Source of the DNA: Schistosoma haematobium
Taxonomy: Eukaryota > Platyhelminthes > Trematoda > Strigeidida > Schistosomatidae
Assembly (NCBI RefSeq): GCF_000699445.3
Contig: NC_067197.1
Coordinates: 5,896,152-5,960,151, forward strand
Reading direction: 5' to 3'
Length of the DNA: 64,000 nucleotides
Numbering within the stretch: position 1 is the first letter of the stretch; each line of letters opens with the position of its first letter. The notes beneath the pieces are model-generated. The model worked only from the letters and a program-made list of their open reading frames with translations, was not told the origin of the DNA and did no database searches. This document shows, piece by piece, positions 1 to 10,799 of this stretch. A program made the position numbers and the translations under genes.

Positions 1-112
1 CACTACTGAGGAGTCCCACAATAGAACGAAATGGCCGTCCAGTTCTGCCAGGTTTCCAATGGTGGTCTAATATCAATTAGTTCATGATCTCAATCAAAAA
101 CTTAAGTTATAT
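1..112 (+). mobile_element. tRNA-like SINE, 3' part with hammerhead core, cut by the window edge
   Basis: The 3' part of the SINE family seen again around 6.3, 8.4 and 12.6 kb. The hammerhead core CTGAGGA lies at 6-12, GAAA at 28-31 and a GTC triplet at 37-39. The element ends in the family's shared 3' sequence (a TCTAATATCAATTAGTTCATGATCT-like stretch, interrupted here). The 5' tRNA-like part with A and B boxes lies outside the window. Confidence 0.8.
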
Positions 113-179
113 CTTACAATTTAAACAGTCGTATACGGTATCTAGTGAACCTAGTGAAGTGAAATGATCAAGACAAGTG

Positions 180-330
180 TATAAGCAGTTGTAGTAGTAA
201 TAATATTAATGAAAGTACAAAATAATCCACACAAACGATATGATTTAGGAAGAAAGAATTAATCTATGGGATAAAGAAGTATACAATAATTTTAAGACAC
301 AAAATCTAAGGGAAGGAATAGTGGATACAT
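180..330 (-). repeat. RTE-family 3' UTR fragment
   Basis: This stretch resembles the 3' UTR segments seen better preserved at 35700-35990 and 39735-39965, sharing a GGAAGAAAGAATTA block and a CTAAGGGAAG block in the same order. It is a short decayed copy with no coding capacity. Confidence 0.4.
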
Positions 331-534
331 ATATTTCATTGAAACAGATTCTAAACTATTTCATACATCATTTTCAGCTATTAGTTATGATAATCACATT
401 GATAACCTTAGTCAATGAATCGATATCTACCAGCATGACTAAAATCAAAAGACAATGAATTCATAATTTAACTGAAATGTTACATTTAAACTATACAAAT
501 GAACAATATGAATTGTCAGTATGGGATTGTGGAG

Positions 535-665
535 ATTACTATGTTGTTTTTTTTTTTAATATTAAGATCATGAGTCGACCAATGTTACACTACCATTGAA
601 AACCTGAAAGCACTGTTTAACCATCTTATCCTAATATGAAACCCCTCATCAGTGTACTTCATCTA
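535..665 (-). mobile_element. Decayed tRNA-like SINE copy
   Basis: On the minus strand the sequence follows the 3' half of the SINE family: a decayed hammerhead core (CTGATGAGG), then the TTTCAGGTTTTCAATGG-type tail and the ATCATGA-type end. It is more diverged than the copies at 6.3 kb and 12.6 kb. Confidence 0.6.
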
Positions 666-773
666 ATCACATTTACTAATTATTACAAAAACAAATCAAG
701 AAAAAAATTGTTTTTTCATTGATTTTCTGATGTTATCCAAAAATTGTAACTATTTGATTTCATCCTTAAAAAA

Positions 774-1000
774 TAATAATATTGGTAACAATAATAGTAG
801 TAATAATAGCAGTGATAATAGTAGTAGTAGTAGTAATAATGATGACAATAGTAATAATAATAATAATAATAATAATAGTAATGATAATAGTAGTGATAAT
901 AAAAGCAGTAATGATAGTGGTAGTAGTAGTAATAATAATAATGGTAGTAATAATAGTAATAATAATAGTGGTAATAATAATGATAATAATATTATGTTTG
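774..1000. repeat. Imperfect AAT/AGT trinucleotide microsatellite
   Basis: About 225 bp of imperfect AAT, AGT and GAT trinucleotides. It produces long low-complexity ORFs on both strands (Asn/Ser on plus, Leu on minus). These are by-products of the repeat: no splice signals, no conserved flanking coding sequence and no recognisable start context support a gene. Confidence 0.85.
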
Positions 1001-1240
1001 TATATAAAACAAAATCTTTAACAGATTCATAATCCTTTTTATTAATGAATACACTTTTATTGTAAATATTAAATCGAATAAAACGAAAACTGGGGTAAAT
1101 ATCAAATGGGAAAAACGAGAACATAATGGAAAAAGAAAAAAGAAAGAAAATCACGAATGATATAAACAATTAATTAAATGTAAATAATTTGTTTCATACA
1201 TTTTCTTTCTCTCTATGTTATATGGTATTGTTTGGTGCAT

Positions 1241-1276
1241 TCGTTGTTGTTGGTGGTGGTGGGGGTGGGGGTGGTT
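1241..1276 (+). repeat. G-rich tract with quadruplex potential
   Basis: A GTTG/GGTGGT tract running into two G4-5 runs, with enough closely spaced G-runs on the plus strand to permit a G-quadruplex. It stands out in an AT-rich neighbourhood. No associated gene is visible. Confidence 0.5.
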
Positions 1277-1504
1277 TTGTATCCGTGTGTTTAATCATTG
1301 ACGACATATTTACAAAATAAATTTTAAAAAATACACAACTTCATATTGGTTTATCCTATAATTGACAATTAATTATTATTAATTTTGATAATAACATAAT
1401 TTTGATTAAAATCTGACAAGTTAAATTTTGAAAAGAGAAAGATTATTGTTATTTTGTCTTCTTTTGAGATTTCTAGAAGCATTCATAAATCAGTTAAAAC
1501 TAGA

Positions 1505-1835
1505 ATATTATGAAAAAACTGGAAGCACTGTATGGTCATTTCATCCGGGTGTGAGACTACTCAGAATTATGCATCCACAATCCTGCCTGCCGGATTCGAA
1601 TCCAGGAGCTTCGGTGTCGCGAGCGAGCGTTGAACTTTTAGACCACTGGTCCGACATCCAACAGTGTTAATATCTAACCACAACCGATCCACCAAATTAC
1701 GCCATTGTCCATCATTACGTTGAGTGAGTTACTGTTTCACAACAGATCCGCTTGAATATCACCGGTCATCGCTTCTCACTAGAACTCCAGGATATACCTC
1801 TTGAAGCCAGTCACTAATGAACACATGATGATTTA
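1505..1835 (-). mobile_element. tRNA-like SINE, long copy including 5' extension
   Basis: Minus-strand copy. Plus-strand CGGATTCGAATCC around 1591 is the reverse complement of a pol III B box in the tRNA-like part. The hammerhead region is decayed (CTGAGTA-like). The copy continues past the tRNA-like part into the 5' extension shared with the copy at 7885-8262 (CGGTCATCGCTTCTCACTAG). Confidence 0.75.
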
Positions 1836-1849
1836 TGAAGATCGCAGTG

Positions 1850-2295
1850 AGCTTTCAAACATTTATATCATCTGAAGTTAGTTAATTAAGAATAAACTTG
1901 ATAACTAAGTTAAAGGTTGGCAAAAAATAAATATTTATGCAAACAAACGGGATAGCTATATCATCGTATTTCTATGGATCAGTACTATAGTACATATCAC
2001 CAGGACGTCAAACCTTGGCCAACCAACCGCGATGATGATCAGTGCGGCCTGGTCCTAAGCGTGAAAACGGGATAGCTGACTGAGTATAATCATATTTAAG
2101 CCATTTAAGATGGACAATGGATAGCTGTGGAATCCAGTCCGCACAGGATGCATATATGATAACAAGAGACTGATCAATTGCAGTCCTATATAACAATGAA
2201 AATACTCAAGTAAACATCATCAAGTGCAATTAAAACAAAGCTATTTGCATTGAAATGACTGTCAAGATTTTGTCACGTGAATTTGCTTTTAGTAT
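1850..2295. other. Intergenic stretch with a scrambled Sm-alpha fragment
   Basis: No gene recognised. Around 2110-2190 there is a short Sm-alpha-like block (AATGGATAGC, GTGGAATCCAG) adjoining an inverted Sm-alpha 5' block (ATGCATATATG, ACTGATCAATT). This looks like a rearranged fragment of the element at 5575-5840. Confidence 0.45.
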
Positions 2296-2296
2296 C

Positions 2297-2385
2297 TTTT
2301 ATTATTATTATCATTATTATTATAAGGTTTATTCAATATTATATTTTTGGTACAATATAGAATTCTCAGAACAAAGTATTTCAAC
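2297..2385 (-). mobile_element. 3'-terminal stub of a CR1-like LINE
   Basis: The reverse complement repeats the 3' end of the CR1-like element at 4190-5270: GAATTCTATATTGTACCA, then an A+T block, then AATATTGAATAAA followed by a trinucleotide tail. Only about 60-90 bp are shared, so this is an extreme 5' truncation, typical of target-primed reverse transcription. Confidence 0.75.
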
Positions 2386-2389
2386 AAGT

Positions 2390-4150
2390 TGTTGTTTCTT
2401 ACTTCTTGGTCGATCCTGACGATAAATATTGAGTGATCGCCAGTTAGATGTTAGCAGTCCAGTAAATGAACATCTGAATAATGTATATTATTTTGCTGCA
2501 TATTGCCAGCGACCACATTATCTCTCATTAGGCTTTTTGTAACTGACAACGAAAAGTTGTACACATTTCAGAAATGCACCAGGATAGGTTATACGATTAA
2601 TAGAGAGAATGATATATCAAAACAAACAAAATTAGATAACTTGTTGAAACATCTAGATGGCAGGAACAGGTAGCCCAGATACTCAAGCAGACCGCCTATG
2701 TATGTATAGATGACGTATATCAATAGGGTATAAATCTTAGTTGAATAACATCGTTCCAACTGTCTCTTACCATTTTAGGTTAATATTCAGCGAGTTGCAA
2801 TGAATAGTCACATTTACACTTTAACCTATATAGGCAAACTTGATTAAAAACATTTTGGTTGACATTAAAAATTCGACAATAGAACATCTACCATTGTCTA
2901 TAGATGAATTCATATGCTCTATCACCTGTTTACACTTTGTAATATACTTTTCTTGGGGTAGTTATATCACTGAATAAAAATATCACTTAAGAATGAACGT
3001 TTTACCTGTTTGGTTTGATTATGTTAAGTGTAACTATACATTATTCCATTCACTGTTCATTATTACATATGCCCTAATTCATAAATCATTCCAATGAAAT
3101 ACAGCTATATAATTTTTCAATCGGTTCTTCTTTTCCACATCATTTTTTCGCTCTCTCTTCCCCTCATTCTCTTTCTCTGAAAAGAATGCTTGTTTGCACC
3201 TTTGTGATTTACATATATATTTTTTTATTATGTACAAAATACAATACACATTCTTCTTTACACTATTCTTACATTCAAGTTATTCCTGCCCATTACATTT
3301 CACCCTCTTTGGATTTTGTTGTTGTTGTTGTTGTCGTTGTTGTTGTTGTTGAAACTGGTTACTATAAGGTTGATACAAATTGTAAATGTAATAACATTTT
3401 TATACAAGGACATCCTTTTGCATTAAATCAGCCATATATATTCGTACTATATATATAAAAGAAAGATACCAAAAATAGAATGGTCATAGAAATTTTATTA
3501 TTGTCATTTGTTTCATTTACTTTTCTCTTCTTGACTTGTTACTTCTATATTGAGACTAAACTAAAGAATTTATGACGTATTTGAATGGTATTTTAAAGTT
3601 CATTTAGAATTATAAAATTTTAGTGAAATATTTTGTTTGTTTTTCTTTTTTTGTTTTTTTTAATAATAAAAACAAATGGCGAAAACGAGAATATGGATTA
3701 ATTATTTTTTATGTAACGTTGGTGATTAATTTAAATGTATATATACCCCACCACCACCCCAAAAAAGGCTAATCGATTATAATCCCTAAAATTCCTACTT
3801 GTTACATAAACTAGTTGCTATTTGGATTCAGTAGCTTAGTGGATATAGTGTTAATGTTTGAATATTATAATACTATATTCGAGTCTTCAAAATTAGTATT
3901 TAGGTATATATGGTCGATAAGTTCCAAATGGAACAAAATGTACGTTGAATATTTCATTGCTAACTAACATCTAAATTTCATCGTTTACATTGTAAACTAA
4001 TATCAGTTGATGCATTTTAAAAGCTGGATAATTATTGCATGCTAACTTGAACTTCTGCGTATTTAAAACCCTAACAGGAATTGAATTCAAGACCCTCATA
4101 TACTACTGGACTATACTTCTGCTTTTGATTTTATACCAAGACAACTTTTA
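2390..4150. other. Intergenic AT-rich stretch, no gene seen
   Basis: A (GTT)n microsatellite lies at 3317-3350 and T-rich runs near 3640. Around 3815-3990 the sequence resembles a very decayed SINE (AGTAGCTTAGTGG, ATTCGAGTCTTC). Nothing else recognisable and no credible coding exon. Confidence 0.5.
3317..3350. repeat. (GTT)n microsatellite
   Basis: Eleven or so GTT units with one GTC interruption. The Val-rich ORF read across it is a by-product of the repeat. Confidence 0.9.
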
Positions 4151-4189
4151 CTTAATAAGTTTATGAGAGTCTACACTGACAACTGGATA

Positions 4190-5270
4190 ACCAGTTAGCT
4201 GTTTTCCTACGTCTATGTAAAAGAACAGTACACCGTGTTTGGAGGAAAGTGTTCAATGTCTCTACTATCTGATGAGGATGTACCATTATGAGCCGTTCTT
4301 TCATAGAAAACACTTTTGTGGAATATGCGGATAATCTTACTGTATATATGCTGATTTCTACCTCTTTACATCCCATAGAAATGAATGAGTTTTAGTCTCG
4401 TATTGAATGGTGGTCTGTTGTTAATGGTCTCATACTTAATCCGTCTAAATGTCAAGCTGTTAACTTTAGCATGAGACATGAACGGCATGTAAATAACATT
4501 TTGGGATCCCATAATGCTTGTGCCATTAGAGACTCTTTGATAAACACGACGTAGAAGGTCAATTATCTTGATGTTACCTTCCCCTCTGATCTCTCTTGAT
4601 TTTTCCATGTTTTACTGTTATCGAAGAAAGTTTTCCGTTTGACTTACTATATAAAGAGGCTGCATGCTTTTGGGATTACTCGTCATTTACACTTACAATT
4701 TGTCAATTCTTGCATATTACCTATTATTCTTTACTGTTCTCCATTATTCTTTCCCTGGCTTTTGAGAAAAGACATTTCTGTATTGCGGAGATTGCTGAAG
4801 GCAGTTGGCAAGGTGTGTGGTGAATCTTTCGAGGTCATAATTAATATAGTTGTGGACAGACATCTAAAGTCATGCAAACTCCTGGCAGGTGTTTTCTTAT
4901 CAGATACTAACCATCCCCTTCACTCATATCTTTCTCCTTTTACATCTTCTGGTAGAACGAGACGTAATTACATTAAAATCCATGCACGCAAGCAAAAGTA
5001 TAAAAGTTCTATAATGCCTTAACTAGCAAATAAACTCTGTGACGAACAGGTGGTTCAAGTTGACCTATTCAATAACCTGTATTTGTAAACACGTCTCTAA
5101 TTGAAAAGCTATATAGTTTCAGATCTTTATTTTCACCCTTTTACTTTCTTTTTTTTGTTTGTTTTTGTAAAGGAAACTTACTGAAACACCTCGTTCATAC
5201 AATTGTGTTTGAATTCTATATTGTACCAAAATATAATATTGAATAAAGCCATTAATAATAATAATAATAC
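4190..5270 (+). pseudogene. CR1-like non-LTR retrotransposon, 3' part, multiply broken
   Basis: The translation, after allowing several frameshifts and stops, follows the C-terminal half of a CR1/Jockey-type reverse transcriptase. The catalytic block is VEYADNLTVY near 4310 (YADD changed to YADN), followed by a WWSVVNGLILNPSKCQ block (4408-4460), a YLDVTF block, then the conserved Y..RLHAFGITRHLHLQF and ILYCSPLFFPW blocks (about 4640-4760). The last open piece (4639-5022) is 127 codons. The 3' end is AATATTGAATAAAGCCATT followed by (AAT)n at 5250-5268. It is 5'-truncated and incapable of making a functional enzyme. Family assignment rests on motif order, not on a search. Confidence 0.8.
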
Positions 5271-5511
5271 TCCGAGTATGATCCATATAGAGCACTAAGA
5301 TGAAATAAAACAATCTTGTTTCTCCTCTTGTTGTTAAAATGGTGTGTTTTATAAATAACCCTTGGTTCTCATCAGTACAGCATCTCCTTCTTCACTCTTA
5401 TCATCATGCATTTTTATCATCTGACATAAAATATCTCTTTCAACAGCTGTTTATTTATGTTAACTTCACGTCACAACTACACAGTTACCAACTTATCTAT
5501 AATTTATTACG

Positions 5512-5533
5512 TATATATATATATATATATATC
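5512..5533. repeat. (AT)n microsatellite
   Basis: Eleven TA units between unique flanks. Confidence 0.9.
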
Positions 5534-5574
5534 ACTGAAATAATTGTCATACAACATCATAATTCATTCACTTG

Positions 5575-5840
5575 ATGTTGTTTTACTTGTATCTTCTCAT
5601 TGTTATTTAGGACTGAAATTGATCAATCTCACGTTGGCATATATGCATCCTGTGCGAATTGCCTCGACGTAGCCTTAAGTCACAAATTTTTAAAGCAAAA
5701 ATGGATAGTGGCTAGCAGTGGAATCTAGGACGCTCGTTTCGTTCAATTTGAGACTCGTCAGATGAATGTACCTGCATCGCAGAGGTGATGTTCACTCAGG
5801 GACTCGAACCCAGTACCGTTCGTTTCAAACGCCATCATGT
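5575..5840 (-). mobile_element. Sm-alpha-type repeat
   Basis: Minus-strand copy of the classic schistosome Sm-alpha repeat. It contains a pol III B-box-like GGGTTCGAGTCC (reverse complement of 5784-5796), a hammerhead core, the GGATAGTGGCTAGCAGTGG block at 5703-5721, and the conserved far end with ATATATGCATCCTGTGCG near 5640. Sm-alpha elements are described in the literature as short pol III-type retroposons whose transcripts contain active hammerheads. This copy is nearly full length. Confidence 0.8.
5720..5775 (-). ncRNA. Hammerhead ribozyme motif in Sm-alpha
   Basis: On the minus strand CTGACGA (5755-5761) is followed by a stem-loop with GTCTC/GAAC-like arms and then GAAACGAGCGTCC (GAAAC at 5736-5740). 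This is the CUGANGA...GAAA core order of the hammerhead. The stem II arms are imperfect and I could not confirm a clean stem III, so cleavage activity is uncertain. Confidence 0.6.
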
Positions 5841-5844
5841 TATT

Positions 5845-6299
5845 TTGTTTATTTTATTTATTTACAATAAAGTGGTGGTATTATCAACTAGAGTCACTGA
5901 TGATACATTTGGTCATTTCCATAATGGTCGAACAATGTGTATCATAGAAATTACTTAACTGATTTAAAGAAAACAAAATGTTGGTGATTTCTAAATAATA
6001 ACATAATGTTTCATCATACTTTTATTGATAACATTGATCATATCTATTCTAGTTTTGATAAACCTTGATTGCCTGATTTATTTAAAGGTATCAAGACTTA
6101 GTTCACTGGTCAATGAAGTCAATATTCAAATTTCTCTTGAGAAATTTATATCACTACTGATTTGTGTTCTTTTCTTGAGAACTCTTAATTTTCATGAATA
6201 AGTGTAGTATCTTTAAGACGCTTAAATTTACAGCTGATGTAGCACATTTTTAACTAGATTCAGTACATAAACCATAACTGTTTCAACTTGTCTTTATAT
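5845..6299. other. Intergenic stretch, nothing recognised
   Basis: AT-rich sequence without a credible ORF or a repeat I can match elsewhere in the window. Confidence 0.4.
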
Positions 6300-6575
6300 A
6301 TCCGTATGGGGGTCGTGGAGATTGTTAAGTTTTTTTTATTGAGATCATGAATCAATTAATGTTCGACCACCGTTGGAAACCTGGAAGCACTGGACGGCCG
6401 TTTCGTCCTAGTATGGGACTCCTCAGCAGTGCGCATCCACGATCCCGCTTCCCGCAAGATTCGAACCCAGGACCTATCGGTCTCGCGCCGGGCGCTTAAC
6501 CAGCTAGACCACTGAGCCGGCATCCAACGGTGTTAATGTCTAACATCAACCAATCCACGAAATTGCAAAGTATAT
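6300..6575 (-). mobile_element. tRNA-like SINE, well-preserved copy
   Basis: Minus-strand copy of the window's main SINE. Read on the minus strand it has GGCTCAGTGGTCTAG (A-box-like), GGGTTCGAATC (B box) at about 6460-6471, a complete hammerhead (6387-6432), and the tail ending in the ATCTCAATAAAAAAAACTTA-type sequence near 6330. The tRNA-like head suggests transcription by RNA polymerase III. The copy lacks most of the long 5' extension seen at 7885-8262. Confidence 0.85.
6387..6432 (-). ncRNA. Best-preserved SINE hammerhead ribozyme
   Basis: On the minus strand: GCACTG (stem I), CTGAGGA (6420-6426), GTCC...GGAC (stem II), GAAAC (6400-6404), GGCCGTC, then CAGTGC, which pairs perfectly with the 5' GCACTG. 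All core positions of the CUGANGA/GAAA/GUC hammerhead are present. Stem III has no partner within the monomer. ACGGCCGU is a perfect palindrome, so two transcripts, or a tandem dimer, could form it between copies. This fits the dimeric hammerheads described for animal retroelements. Confidence 0.75.
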
Positions 6576-7121
6576 TTTAACTTTAAACTTAATACACTTT
6601 CACTGAAATGTATCAATGTATAATACTTACCTCATTATTCGTAAAGATCTCCGATCGAATATTAACAAAGATTCCTTGCAACATCAACAGATATCAGTCT
6701 TTTGATAGATTACATTTTGGCTTATACATAATGTTAAACATTGAATTCAAATTCTCGATAAACAACTAAAAGCTGAATAGATGATAACTATTAAAATAAT
6801 ATAAAATTCACATTCAGTTGGTTACTGTTTAATATAAATAAATCTAGTTTGAGGTTTAAAAATAAGTTGTAGTTAACAGTGGAAAGTAACACACGTCAGG
6901 TGGATATATCCATATCCCTGTATTAGTTTTCAAAATGAAAACAAACAAGTAGATAATTGGAACCCCATTTCTAACAATAATGTAAGTCTGTTTTATCCTT
7001 AACCTAACATGAATTACAGTAATAATTTTTACTATGAAGAAATTCAGTAGGGTATAATTGATTTTTTTATCTTAATATTGTCTGTAGAATATAGTGATTT
7101 AAAAAATTGTAGCCACTATGA
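6576..7121. other. Intergenic stretch, nothing recognised
   Basis: AT-rich sequence with no credible exon, RNA gene or window-internal repeat. Confidence 0.4.
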
Positions 7122-7650
7122 GCACCTCCAAATGCCCTGATATGGCCGGAAGCGAAGAGAGTTAGCTCTCCCTCTCGAAATTTTCTCATATAGCTACGTG
7201 CATACAACCAGTGTCAGAGAAATCCTACTCACTGACTTCTTGCAATAGGTAGGTTGTTCACAAAATTGAGAAGATGAAAAATAAATGTCCGGAGCTATAA
7301 CCTGGGTTAATGGACATGGAGGATCAACCTAGGGGAGTTGAAAAACCGTGATTCTAAACCAATGGTGTACATAAGTTCCAGGGCCCTGAGGGAATAAATG
7401 GTATATGAACCAATTGTTAGTCGCCGACTACCATGGGACTGCATCTCCTCATCTTACTCCACTGTCTTGCGGATTAGACCTGTAGACCAAAGACTCGAAG
7501 AGCGACCCCTTAAGGAAGCCACCCGCTCTGCTTTGGACAGCCGGGCAGTATCCCAACTCTTACACAAATTGAATAATTTATGTGGAGCATATCTATTTGG
7601 TGCTTCTTTTTATCAATGTTCATCTGTTTAAATACATATAATAATAATGA
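7122..7650 (+). mobile_element. ~500-bp retroposed repeat (copy A)
   Basis: Diverged copy of the GC-richer repeat seen at 34245-34759 and 44043-44515. Shared blocks in the same order include CTCCCTCTCGAAAT, AATGTCCGG, CTACCATGGGACTGCATCTC, GGATTAGACCTGTAG and the end CAATGTTCATCTGTTTAAAT. No target-site duplication is recognisable, so this is an older insertion. It has no coding capacity I can support. Confidence 0.75.
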
Positions 7651-7884
7651 CTACTATTATGAGCTAAGTAATTTGTCATTGTGTGATCTTACTAGTATCA
7701 AACCTTTATCTTGAAACAAAACATTTCAACGAAATATTTTAATTCAGTTTCGAGAATTACTGACTGTATTAATGATCTTCCATACACTAGTCTGATCATT
7801 GTGAATTGATCTTTGTTACCAATCAGAAAGAAAAACATCATTAAATTATTTATTTTCCTAAAGAAATCATTTTAATCATAACAA

Positions 7885-8262
7885 TGTTTCATAGTTGGGA
7901 TCATGAACCGATTGATGTAGACCACCGTTGGAAACCTGGAAGAACTGGACGGCTGTTTCGGCCTATTGTTGGACTCCTCATCAGTAAGCGTCCACGGTCC
8001 CGCCCGAGGGCTTCGAACCCAGAACCTTCAGTCTCGCGCGCGACTGCTTAACCTACCGGACCACGGAGCCGACATCCAATGGTGTCAGTGTCTAACACCA
8101 ATCAATCCATGAAATTGCTCGACCATCTTCCATTGCACTGAGGTAGATACCTGTCTCTATCCGACACGGATTAGCTCCACTGGTCACGGCTTCTCACTAG
8201 ATTTCTGAGAATTTCCCCAAAAGCTATTCATCAGTGAGCAAATGTTAATTATCAGTATACGT
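7885..8262 (-). mobile_element. tRNA-like SINE, longest copy
   Basis: Minus-strand copy with both the hammerhead-bearing 3' half (decayed core CTGATGAGGAG) and B box (reverse complement of GGGCTTCGAACCC near 8007), plus about 160 bp of 5' extension (8105-8262) shared with the copy at 1505-1835. This suggests the full SINE is near 375 bp. Confidence 0.8.
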
Positions 8263-8545
8263 GTTGTGGAAATTATTAAGTTTTTGATCGAGATTATGAA
8301 CCGATTGATGACACTATCACCAATGAATGCTAGCTCAGTGGTCCAGTAGGTTAAGCGTTCGTGCGCGAGACTGAATGCTATGGGTTTGAATCCCGCGAGA
8401 GGGATCCTGGATGCGTACTGCTGAGGAGTCCCACAATAGGACGAAACAGCCGTCCAGTGCTTTCAGGTTTCTAACGGTGGTCTAACATCAATTGGTTCAC
8501 GATCTCAATCAAAAACCTAATAATCTCTACAACCCCTATACTGAT
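8263..8545 (+). mobile_element. Inverted SINE pair
   Basis: A short minus-oriented SINE 3' end (8263-8325) abuts a plus-oriented copy (8326-8545). The plus copy has an A-box-like TAGCTCAGTGG, the B box GGTTTGAATCC near 8388 and a hammerhead at 8415-8460. The two tails (GTTGTGGAAATTATTAAG and, at the right end, its diverged complement CTAATAATCTCTACAAC) make an inverted repeat of about 55 bp per arm. Confidence 0.75.
8415..8460 (+). ncRNA. SINE hammerhead ribozyme motif
   Basis: GTACTG, CTGAGGA (8421-8427), GTCC...GGAC, GAAAC (8443-8447), AGCCGTC, CAGTGC. Stem I has one mismatch and the stem III palindrome has one change compared with the copy at 6387-6432. The core residues are intact. Confidence 0.65.
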
Positions 8546-10019
8546 AATGTTTCATAAATTCTCTTCTTTTCTGAACCATTGTGCAGTACTTAAATACTTA
8601 TAATCATTTCCCATCCGGAGCCACCGTCATTTCCTAATCTACATAAATATTCACGTTACAAAGTGGTTTCAATTCAATTAGCTATTAATATAGTCCCATG
8701 ATAGTTTTTATCCCAAAACCAGTTTATACAATACACTGACTTTGGATACAAATCAATGTAAAATAGAGATCACTGGTTCAACGTTTCGACTCCTTATAGA
8801 AGTTTTAAGTTATACACACTGATGAATAGAAAAAAACTACTTACCTACTATCCTTTACAAACAAAGATGGATATTAGTTAGTAGTGGAATCTAGTGTGAG
8901 CGTTTTGTCCTAGTAAGCAACACCAAGTGAATACTACTATCCTTTAGTATTTAATAGTTGTTTATTTAAGTCATTCTTTGACGAATGTTTTCTACAGACC
9001 TCCTATTCTATTTTATTATTTAGTTTGTTCTATCGCAAAATAACTTGTCTATTTTAAAGCTACTAAGCAACTGGTTCATTTATATGATACTATCAAGAGT
9101 CAAGAGTCGTCCGATTAACATATAGTTATTACACTTGGATTAAGAGATTTAGAAAAAAAATGTAAAGTCGTTCATAATTGTTCTCAGAATGAAAGTTCCA
9201 TTCTATCTCTATAGAAGACAGTGTACATTTCTGTTATTTGAATCAAAATTAAGTTCTATTTCCAATTATAAAACATAATACACAACTGATTAAATAACAT
9301 TTTGGTGTTGTTGAGCACTCCAAGTTATATAAGCTAATTGAGGAGCCTTTACCACTGTTCTGAATGAAATCATCAGTCGAAATGATCTTGTTACTTCCTT
9401 CATGTAGAAGCTTTTATTCAACTTAATAATTGTTGCTAAATATTTTATTCATTCAGATATTATAGGTAATTTATTTTTATATAAACTCAATCTGTGTCGC
9501 AAAATTTCTAGCTAACATACTTGATGAGATTTATTCCTTTTTTCCATTATGGCCCTATAATTTATGCATATGACTGACGGGATAAAAAGTTTGTTGAATC
9601 ATGTACAATTATAATTATTCTGATTCTTGAAATGGAATATTTAGAACGTAAGTGGATTTACATCGGTTATCGATTGCATTACATTAACAGCATAATGCAA
9701 TCAGCTTACTGAGTGTTAATGGTATAATATAAAATACATTTCAGACAAGAATAGTCGGCTCCCAAAATGGTAAAATACAACACTAGCTACGGCCAAATTA
9801 CACATTATAAATCGTATATTACACCGCAAACACTAACAAAATTTACGAATCAAAAAAAGTGATAATAAGGTAAAAATAGATTGGAAATTTAGTACTTGTA
9901 TTGTAATGAGCGAAAACACAATTATGGACAATTGAATTATAGAACTTCTTAATAAAATCTGAGAACCATACAGTAAATACTTCGATTGTAAAATGTTCAT
10001 TAATTGTCTCAACTTCATT
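8546..10019. other. Intergenic stretch with an Sm-alpha scrap
   Basis: At 8870-8940 a minus-oriented Sm-alpha fragment (AGTAGTGGAATCTAG, GAGCGTTTTGTCCTA) is visible. Otherwise AT-rich sequence without a recognisable gene. Confidence 0.5.
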
Positions 10020-10165
10020 ATTTCTTCATTCCCATATTAATTGGTTCCTGTTCCCGTTCTTTCCTCCTTGATCCTCTCGACCTTCTGCTGCCAGACATTT
10101 GATTCCTGACTAGCGTTACGTACTACTTATGTCGACATAAGTAGCACACATCACAGTATGTGTAT
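10020..10165. repeat. Dispersed repeat, first copy
   Basis: Matches 50035-50190 in the same orientation, sharing CCTTCTGCTGCCA and TACTACTTATGTCGACA. Origin unknown. The shared part is about 140 bp with roughly three quarters identity by eye. Confidence 0.6.
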
Positions 10166-10304
10166 AGATATTTATCATGTTTAAATTTGAACGGCTACTT
10201 CAAACAACCGTAATATGGGATAAATTATAAAGACTATTCTATTGATTTTCTCAGAGTGGACAATTTATTTTACATTTATTTGCTTAACTTTATCGTTGTT
10301 CATA

Positions 10305-10795
10305 AATTCTGTTAAGCAAATTGTTGGAGAATTCTTGTTACTCCAAGAATACAATTTCCATTTATCTTTACTGGTTATAAGTATATGTTTATTGTTAACT
10401 TCTTCGCTTTAATCGTCTATCGTATCGTCCACTATGGCCTTTCTGATACAAAATACTTTCGTCGCCCGAATATTTAGATAGCTAATGTTACACTCAGATG
10501 ACCAGATATAAGCAAAATGAAAAGTGAGAGATAATGACGAATGGACGCTGCTCAACAGGATTCTACATCACTTCCTAGGAAATAGACACACTCTGTTTGT
10601 GGAAAATGTCGCTTAAATTTCTGAACAACATGTGTATACATTTATAAATGCGTTGTCCACATATTCTCAATTCAGTTAGTTAATAGTCTTCTTACTTTCT
10701 CTTAGTTTTCTCACTTAATTAAGTATTTTGGGCACACATATAGGAAACACAAACATCAGGATCACATTCGGATGACAGCAAAACATAATAGTGAG
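10305..10795. repeat. Dispersed repeat, inverted copy at 23640
   Basis: The reverse complement aligns along its length with 23640-24020: GGGCACACATATAGGAAAC, CTCACTTTTCATTTTGC, AGACACACTCTG and TACTTATAA blocks occur in the same order. The ends begin and finish with TGTTA/CATAA-like sequence, so it could be an old LTR, but I could not fix boundaries or a target duplication. Confidence 0.65.
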
Positions 10796-10799
10796 TAAG

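Noticed and set aside
730..1169. Asn/Ser-rich 100-codon ORF on plus and Leu-rich 139-codon ORF on minus
   Set aside because: Both are read across an imperfect AAT/AGT microsatellite, with no conserved sequence, splice signals or neighbouring exons.
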